Of a stretch of DNA of 10,476 nt, positions 1 through 6,182 are shown in pieces (within the stretch, counting starts at the first letter, position 1; the number at the start of each line of letters is the position of its first letter). The notes beneath the pieces were generated by a model that was given only the letters and a program-made list of their open reading frames with translations, was not told the origin of the DNA and ran no database searches. The position numbers and the translations under genes were made by a program. The DNA comes from JAGOBX01 sp017999075 [NCBI: Candidatus Babelota bacterium] (GTDB taxonomy: Bacteria > JAGOBX01), in NCBI GenBank assembly GCA_017999075.1, contig JAGOBX010000083.1, positions 1 to 10,476 on the forward strand. Direction: 5' to 3'.

Positions 1-1211
1 GCTGGATTGGAAAATATGCAGAAGCAGAAAAAATACTGATGAATATTATAAATAAATATCCCGAATAATATGAAGCGTATGTTAGCCTCGCCAGAATTTA
101 TTTCTGGCAAAATAGGTATAATGAAGCCGAACAATTTATTAATAAATTATTGTTATTAAAACCTGACGACACTGAATCAAAAAAAGTTCTTGAGCAAATC
201 AAATATCAAAAGCAAATTGTTTATAATAAAAATATTTTCATAGATAATATTCTTTCCAGCCGCAACGATAACAAACAGATAAATTTTATTAATCCTTCAT
301 TAGGACAAAAACTTGATCTTTATTTTTCTGTAAATATTTTAAGAGATTACGAGCCTTTGCTGAATAAGTATCCTTACAAAGAAATTACTTTTAAAACAGG
401 CGCAGGTTATAATAGTTTTTATAAAAAAAATCCAGTATCGATTTATTTAAAAAAAGGCATTCTGAAGCAGATTAACGATAATACCGGAGAAAATGAATAT
501 TCTCTTAGCATTAATTCATTGACATTAAAATCATCGTATTCTTTTAACAAAACTCATTTGACAACTGTTTTGAATTTAAATCAAAATAATAATCAGGGAC
601 CATCTTATTTTAAAACTTCAAATGATTGTATTAGATTAAGACCGTTCTTACTTTTAAATAATGAAATAAGTGAAAATTACAAAATTTATACTTCTTATTC
701 TTCGGAAGACTGGTATAGAAAATCGTCAAATTCAAACAATCTATTTATAGAAAGCTTACATACTTTTTCCATATCTAATTTATTCATAAGTAAAAAAACT
801 TATTATTCTCTTGATATGTCAAGATCAGTATATTCAAAAGACTCAGTTCGTAATTATACAGATTACATTTTTCAGGCAGATAAATTATTGACGAGCTCGT
901 TAAAAAAAGAATTACGTTTGATTTTAAAATATAAATACAGGGATTATAAAAATTCAAATCTGCATTTTTATTACTTTAAGACATTTTATTCATTTAATCA
1001 ATTGAATAATTCAAAAATTAAATATGGATGCAGTTATGAATTTAATTTGATTAAACCATACACTACAACAGGTCATAAATTAGAAACAAATTTAACTTAT
1101 AAATTGAATGAAAAAATAAATGTTTCGATTGAAACTGATTTTCTTTTTTATACGGCAAAAGATAAAGACAGAGAATTAAATACTTTTTTGAAATTAGACT
1201 ATAAATATTAA
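1..1211 (+). pseudogene. TPR plus outer-membrane beta-barrel protein, 5'-partial, with in-frame stop
   Basis: The frame beginning at base 3 enters from the left edge and reads a TPR-like helix pair (KYAEAEKILMNIINKYPE), meets TAA at 66-68, then continues in the same frame with a canonical TPR (residues such as EAYVSLARIYFWQNRYNEAE) to about base 215. From about base 300 to the stop at 1209-1211 the protein is rich in alternating polar and aromatic/hydrophobic stretches and ends in the aromatic LDYKY, as expected for a C-terminal outer-membrane beta-barrel of a few hundred residues. TPR-barrel proteins of this build (YaiO, PgaA and BcsC types) sit in the outer membrane, several in polysaccharide export, but I see no signature that fixes the family. 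A downstream fragment starting at TTG 150 would have no signal peptide and could not be exported, so the stop should inactivate the gene unless it is read through or is a sequence error. The kinase gene follows after 6 nt. Confidence 0.6.
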
Positions 1212-1217
1212 AAACTT

Positions 1218-4200
1218 ATGTTTATAATTTATTTGATTTTGTCTGTAATTTTAAATTTTATAAATGTTCCGCTGCTGTTTGGAGTTGATATGCTGTTCGG
1301 CGGAATTTTTGTATTCTATATTTTGCAAACTTATGGTTTGAAAAAAGCTCTTATCGCATCTTTTGTTTCTGCTGCAGTAACCTTTTATCATTGGAATCAT
1401 TTTTATGCAATTATAATATTTTTTTGCGAAACGCTATTCGTAGGATTGTTATACCAAAAAACTAAAAACATTGTTATAAATAATTTATTTTATTGGACTT
1501 TTGCAGGTTCGCCGTTAGTAATAATATTTTATAAATTTTTATTAAACCATTCATGGAATTCAGTAACTATAATTGTTTTAAAACAGGCGATAAACGGAAT
1601 ATTTAATTCTTTAATTGCATTTTTGATTTATAGTTTAATAATGCCTCTTTTCTCAAAAAATGAAAAAAGATTGCTGAAATTACAGGTTATTTTATTTAAT
1701 ATTATGGTATTGTTTATTTTGCTGCCTGCATTACTTATTATAATTAATTCTTCAGAAAATCAATTCGCTCAGATAGAGGGTGAAATTAAACATGATCTCG
1801 AATTATCAATTCATAATCATTCAGATTACTTGAATAAATGGTTCGATGAAAAATTGTTTTTATTAAATCAAACAGCTCTAAAATATACTTCACAACAAAA
1901 AAATGTATCCGAAATGCAGAAAGATTTGGAGTTATTAAAATCAACAAACAATGATTTTCATAATATGTATATAGCTGATTCTACAGCTAAAACCATAGCA
2001 TTTTTTCCTATTGTAAATGAAAAAGGGCAATACAATATAGGCAGAAATTTCAGTGACAGGAATTATTTTAAAAAACTTGTTGAAACAAAATCTCCGGTAA
2101 TATCGGAAATATTTATAGGAAGAGGCGGAGTTTTCAAGCCGATAATAACAATTAGTTCGCCTATTATAAAGAATGGAGATTTCTATGGATATATTCTTGC
2201 CGCAGTTAATATTGATGAAATCAGAGACACAATAAAAAAATTTTACCAAAAATTTAATATTGATATGATTTTAATTGACGATTTGAAAAATATAGTTTTT
2301 TCAACCGGAGACAATTATAAACAATTAGAAAAATTCGATGATTTCGATAAATACGATAAATATTATTTTAATGAAAATCTTTATAAAATAACCCCAAAAT
2401 TTTCTATAAATGTTTCTCCAGTTCAGCGTTGGGCAAAAACAAATTATATATATAAAACCAAATTAAATAATAATTGGGAGTTGTATGCTCTGCTAAAAAG
2501 CGAGCCTTTTCAGGCGCAATTATTTAAATACAACACCCAAAAAATGATTATAGTTTTGTTGCTTATAGTTTTTGCAATTATAATAGCTCATTATACGACA
2601 AAATCTTTAATTTTTGATATTGGTCAGCTTAATATCATAACTGAAAATATTCCTGATAGACTTAATACCAATCAGCCGATAAATTGGGTGAATTCAAAAT
2701 TTGAGGAATTCAATAATCTTAACAGCCGTTTCAAAAATATGGCTGGAAAATTAAAAGAATATATTTTTGCTTTAAAAGAAAATCAGGAATTGCTTGAATC
2801 CCGTATTGCAGAGCGGACTTCAGAATTGGAATCTGCATATAAAAAATTACAGATTGAAACTTATGAAAATAAACTTTTAATTAATAAACTTAAACTTCGT
2901 GACCGTGCCATAGAAGCATCAAACGACGGGATCATTATAACTGATGCATTGAATGATAATGCTATAATTTTTGTAAATAAAGTTTTTGAAAAAATAACAG
3001 GATACGCTTCACATGAAGTGCTTGGAAAAAATCCGCGTTTTTTACAAGGTAAAAACACAGATTCTGAAAGCTTAAAAATAATAAGGAATGCTATAAAAAA
3101 TAATGAATCGATAACTATTGAACTTCTTAATTATAAAAAAGACCGAAGCCAGTATTGGAATCTTCTATCAATAGCTCCTATAAAAGATGAAAATGATATT
3201 ACGACAAATTTTGTAGGGACGCAATCTGATATAAGTTTATTGAAAGAAAATCAATTGCGTATAAATGCGATACTGGCAACAGCTACTGAAGCTATTATTA
3301 CAATTTATGACAATGGAACAATTGAATTATTCAATAATGCCGCAGAAAAAATATTTGGATACAAAGCGGAAGAAGTTATTGGAAAAAGTTTTAAAATGCT
3401 GATACCTCCAGAGTATGCTGATAAACACGATAATTATATAAAAAATTATGATGCCGTAAAAAAAATTATCGGAACATCTAAAGAAGTTAAAGCCCTTCGT
3501 AAAAACGGAGAAATATTCTATGCTGAATTGTCAATAAGTGAAATAAATTTGAATAATAAAATAACATATACGGGTATTTTACGCGATATATCAGATAGAA
3601 AACAATTTGAAAAAAAATTAAAAGAAGCAAAACTGATTGCAGAAACAGCCAATCAGGCAAAAAGCGCATTTCTTGCTTCAATAAGTCACGAGATAAGAAC
3701 TCCGATGAATGCTATAGTCAGTATGTCTCATTTTCTTGAAAAAACAGGATTATCTCAAGAACAGCACGAATTTATAAATGTTTTGAAAAATTCAAGTGAA
3801 AATTTATTGCTTATTATTGAACAAATTCTTGATATATCTAAACTTGAAAATATAAAAATCAAACTTGAACCAGCGCCGTTTGAATTCAGAGAAATAATTA
3901 TAAAACCAGTTTCAATACTGGATGTAAAATTTAAAGAAAAAAAATTAAAATTTGAGTATGATATAGATAGTAATATTCCTGAAATTTTAATAGGCGATTT
4001 ATTAAGGTTAAAACAGATATTAATGAATATATTGTCCAATGCAATTAAATTCACTGAAACCGGATTTGTCAGATTAGAAGTTAAAATGATTGAAAAAAAT
4101 TCTGAAGTTTGCGAGGTGATGTTTATTGTTACTGACACAGGAATAGGAGTTCCTGAAAATATGAAAACTGTAATATTCGATAAATTTATGCAGGCGGATA

Positions 4201-5216
4201 TTTCTGTTTCGAGAAAATTCGGCGGAACAGGGCTTGGACTTTCAATTACCAAAGAACTTATAAACATGATGTCAGGAAATATTTGGGTGGAAGATAATAA
4301 GCCGCATGGAAGTATTTTTAAGTTTAATATTAAATTCCAGATTCCTTCGCACGAAGAAATAAAAACTGTTAACGAAAATTACAACAGAAAATTTGAAAAT
4401 CTGATAACTGAAAATAATTATAAAATACTAATTGCTGAAGACGATAAAACCAATCAGTTTATTTTAAAAAACTTGTTGAAAAATTATAAAAATATAAATT
4501 ATATTTTAAGTGAAAATGGATTAGATGCGGTAGAAAAATTTATTAACGATAAATTTGATTTAATACTTATGGATGTTAATATGCCAGTTATGGACGGATT
4601 GACTGCGGTCCGGAAAATAAGGGAACACGAAGAACATCAAAATATAACCAGACCTGTTTCTATCATACTTTTTACAGCTACTACGATAGAACAATTCAGT
4701 GATAAAATAGAAGTTTTAAATATTTCGGATTATATTTTAAAACCTATAATTCCTGATAATTTTTATAAAAAAATCGGAGAAGCGTTAAAATATTCTTTCT
4801 CTGAAAAATTACCAAATAAAGATTCAGAAGGCATAACCAAAAAAATTATAAATGAATTAACTGATTACGGAAAAGGTATACTGGATGTGGAAAAAGCATT
4901 GAATAATATTGATGAAGAAATAGAATTGTATTTGATTTTAATAAACCAATATTTTGATGACTACGGTTCAAAATTAGATGAAATTAAAAATGTTTTTCAA
5001 AATAAAATATACGATAAAATGATTTTTATTTCTCATAAGTTGGTTACTGCTTCTGCAAATATCGGAGCATATAAACTTTCTTCATTCTCAAAACAAATTG
5101 AAAATATGCTGAACGAAGAAAAAGAGTTGGATAATCAATTATATGTCTCTTTTATTGATGAATATATAAAAATCAATAAATGTATATCTGAGATTAAAAA
5201 AAAATATGAATTATAA
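1218..5216 (+). CDS. Membrane hybrid histidine kinase: multi-TM / dCache / LOV-like PAS / FixL-like PAS / DHp-HATPase / REC / HPt
   Basis: 1332 residues, starting at ATG 1218, 6 nt after the previous stop, with no clear Shine-Dalgarno. About seven membrane segments lie in residues 3-176. A periplasmic dCache-like sensor follows (about 180-440, with the RNYF...SEIF and ITISSPI pattern), then a return TM (443-459), a HAMP-like linker and a coiled coil (about 510-550). PAS1 (562-673) is LOV-type, with Pro606 in place of the photoactive Cys. PAS2 (680-795) is FixL-like, with His737 at the haem-ligand position. The kinase core has H-box His824, N-box Asn937 and Asn941, G1 DTGIG (973-977) and G2 GGTGLG (1002-1007). 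The receiver has Asp1075/1076, phospho-acceptor Asp1119, Thr1153 and Lys1175. A C-terminal HPt carries His1273. All phosphorelay residues are therefore present: His824 to Asp1119 to His1273, then an unlinked regulator. The ligand is unknown; dCache domains often bind small metabolites. The gene overlaps the next kinase by 11 nt. Confidence 0.93.
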   Translation: MFIIYLILSVILNFINVPLLFGVDMLFGGIFVFYILQTYGLKKALIASFVSAAVTFYHWNHFYAIIIFFCETLFVGLLYQKTKNIVINNLFYWTFAGSPLVIIFYKFLLNHSWNSVTIIVLKQAINGIFNSLIAFLIYSLIMPLFSKNEKRLLKLQVILFNIMVLFILLPALLIIINSSENQFAQIEGEIKHDLELSIHNHSDYLNKWFDEKLFLLNQTALKYTSQQKNVSEMQKDLELLKSTNNDFHNMYIADSTAKTIAFFPIVNEKGQYNIGRNFSDRNYFKKLVETKSPVISEIFIGRGGVFKPIITISSPIIKNGDFYGYILAAVNIDEIRDTIKKFYQKFNIDMILIDDLKNIVFSTGDNYKQLEKFDDFDKYDKYYFNENLYKITPKFSINVSPVQRWAKTNYIYKTKLNNNWELYALLKSEPFQAQLFKYNTQKMIIVLLLIVFAIIIAHYTTKSLIFDIGQLNIITENIPDRLNTNQPINWVNSKFEEFNNLNSRFKNMAGKLKEYIFALKENQELLESRIAERTSELESAYKKLQIETYENKLLINKLKLRDRAIEASNDGIIITDALNDNAIIFVNKVFEKITGYASHEVLGKNPRFLQGKNTDSESLKIIRNAIKNNESITIELLNYKKDRSQYWNLLSIAPIKDENDITTNFVGTQSDISLLKENQLRINAILATATEAIITIYDNGTIELFNNAAEKIFGYKAEEVIGKSFKMLIPPEYADKHDNYIKNYDAVKKIIGTSKEVKALRKNGEIFYAELSISEINLNNKITYTGILRDISDRKQFEKKLKEAKLIAETANQAKSAFLASISHEIRTPMNAIVSMSHFLEKTGLSQEQHEFINVLKNSSENLLLIIEQILDISKLENIKIKLEPAPFEFREIIIKPVSILDVKFKEKKLKFEYDIDSNIPEILIGDLLRLKQILMNILSNAIKFTETGFVRLEVKMIEKNSEVCEVMFIVTDTGIGVPENMKTVIFDKFMQADISVSRKFGGTGLGLSITKELINMMSGNIWVEDNKPHGSIFKFNIKFQIPSHEEIKTVNENYNRKFENLITENNYKILIAEDDKTNQFILKNLLKNYKNINYILSENGLDAVEKFINDKFDLILMDVNMPVMDGLTAVRKIREHEEHQNITRPVSIILFTATTIEQFSDKIEVLNISDYILKPIIPDNFYKKIGEALKYSFSEKLPNKDSEGITKKIINELTDYGKGILDVEKALNNIDEEIELYLILINQYFDDYGSKLDEIKNVFQNKIYDKMIFISHKLVTASANIGAYKLSSFSKQIENMLNEEKELDNQLYVSFIDEYIKINKCISEIKKKYEL
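3648..5213 (+). repeat. Duplicated kinase core, copy 1 (DHp-HATPase-REC-HPt)
   Basis: This segment of the first kinase, from ANQAKSAFLASISHEIR to near the C-terminus, aligns almost without gaps with 7059-8600. Protein identity looks like half or more by eye. Short tracts are identical at DNA level: 26 nt at 4305-4330 versus 7716-7741 and 23 nt at 4441-4463 versus 7851-7873. It is a paralogous direct duplication, not a mobile element; no inverted ends or target duplications are visible. Confidence 0.8.
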
Positions 5217-6180
5217 ATTATATAAACAATTAATAAACAATTTGCCTGTAGGTTATGCATATCATAAAATTATTCTTGACGATTCTGGAAATCCGGCAGA
5301 TTATGAATTTTTAGAGGTTAACCCCGCTTTTGAAAAGTTTACAGGATTGTCATCATCAAATTTAATTAATAAAAAAATAACTGATGTTATTCCTGGTTTT
5401 CGTAATGATAAATTTGATTGGATTAAATTTTACGGCAATATCGCTATAAACGGTGGGGAAACAGAATTAGAACAATTTTTCCAGCCGTTTAATAAATGGT
5501 ATAAAATAAATGTATCTTCTCCTGAAAAATTTTATTTTGTAACCGTATTTGTGGATATTACAAAAGAAAAAAACGAATTAAATGAATTGGATAATTTTTT
5601 TTCGGTTAATTTGGATTTATTGTGTATTGCAGATGTGGAAGGGAATTTTATAAAAATAAATAAAGAGTGGGAAAAAATTTTAGGTTATCCTGAGTCTGAA
5701 CTGATGAAAAAAAAATTCATTGATTTTATTCATCCGGACGATCTTGAAAAAACATTCGATGCAATTTCTCAACTTAAAAATGAAAATGAAGTTTTGAATT
5801 TTGTAAATAGATACAGATGTATTGATGGAACATACAGGTATCTGGAATGGAAATCAGTTCCTTTTAAAAATTTAATTTACGCTGCTGCGCGGGATATTAC
5901 ATTATCTAAAATGTCCCAACTTGAATATAACGGTATAATTAATACGACAAAAGACGGATTTTGGATTAGTGATCTGCATGGACAAATAATTGATGTAAAT
6001 AATTCATACTGTGAAATGACAGGATATGCCAAAGATGAGCTGTTAAACCTGAATATATCTGATATCGAAGCGGTGGAAAACCCTGAAGAAATTGAAAAAC
6101 AAAAACGCATAAAAAAAATACTGTCTGAAGGATTTGACAGGTTTGAAACAAAACATAAAAAAAAAACGGCAATTCAATAG
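5206..6180 (+). CDS. Multi-PAS hybrid histidine kinase, N-terminal part (frameshifted; joins 6183-8603)
   Basis: 324 residues from ATG 5206, which lies inside the end of the upstream kinase (11-nt overlap, suggesting translational coupling). No membrane segment is visible, so the product is cytoplasmic. PAS-A spans about 8-120 (NLPVGYAYHKII ... FLEVNPAFEKFTGL), PAS-B about 131-235 (FIHPDDL, then RYRCIDGTYRYLEW), and PAS-C starts near 240 (TTKDGFWISDLHGQIIDVNN). PAS-C is cut at HKKK-TAIQ by TAG 6178-6180. Reading the ten-A run at 6157-6166 one base back gives HKKKNGNSIEVEISVN, the expected PAS beta-strand, and continues into the next frame. The intact product would be 1132 residues (5206-8603) with five PAS domains ahead of the kinase core. 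As it stands this part alone has sensors and no catalytic domain. Confidence 0.85.
   Translation: MNYKLYKQLINNLPVGYAYHKIILDDSGNPADYEFLEVNPAFEKFTGLSSSNLINKKITDVIPGFRNDKFDWIKFYGNIAINGGETELEQFFQPFNKWYKINVSSPEKFYFVTVFVDITKEKNELNELDNFFSVNLDLLCIADVEGNFIKINKEWEKILGYPESELMKKKFIDFIHPDDLEKTFDAISQLKNENEVLNFVNRYRCIDGTYRYLEWKSVPFKNLIYAAARDITLSKMSQLEYNGIINTTKDGFWISDLHGQIIDVNNSYCEMTGYAKDELLNLNISDIEAVENPEEIEKQKRIKKILSEGFDRFETKHKKKTAIQ
6157..6166 (+). other. A10 homopolymer at a -1 reading-phase change inside a PAS domain
   Basis: Ten consecutive A follow CAT at 6154-6156. In the upstream frame this reads AAA AAA AAA ACG and stops at TAG 6178. Stepping back one base reads AAC GGC AAT TCA and restores the PAS-C fold and the rest of the kinase. 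A AAA AAA at 6159-6165 is a slippery heptamer for -1 ribosomal slippage, and runs of nine or more A are known to cause transcriptional slippage in AT-rich bacteria. Nothing in the sequence alone separates these from a true indel or a homopolymer sequencing error. No strong stem or pseudoknot is apparent just downstream. Confidence 0.75.
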
Positions 6181-6182
6181 AA

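Noticed and set aside
66-68. Possible reassignment of TAA to a sense codon
   Set aside because: TAA ends the barrel gene, the first kinase, the second kinase, thiF, the MocA-like gene and the glycosyltransferase at sensible positions, so it works as a normal stop.
3024-3047. First PAS as a classical blue-light LOV photoreceptor
   Set aside because: The adduct-forming Cys is Pro (CCG at 3033-3035), so the normal photocycle cannot occur. Only a non-canonical flavin role remains possible.
3755-4267. 170-codon open frame on the minus strand within the first kinase core
   Set aside because: It is antisense to the conserved DHp-HATPase region, rich in Ser/Ile/Asn as expected from reverse-reading AT-rich codons, and shows no recognisable domain. 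Similar minus-strand frames at 1941-2249, 6791-7090 and 7139-7402 were rejected for the same reason.
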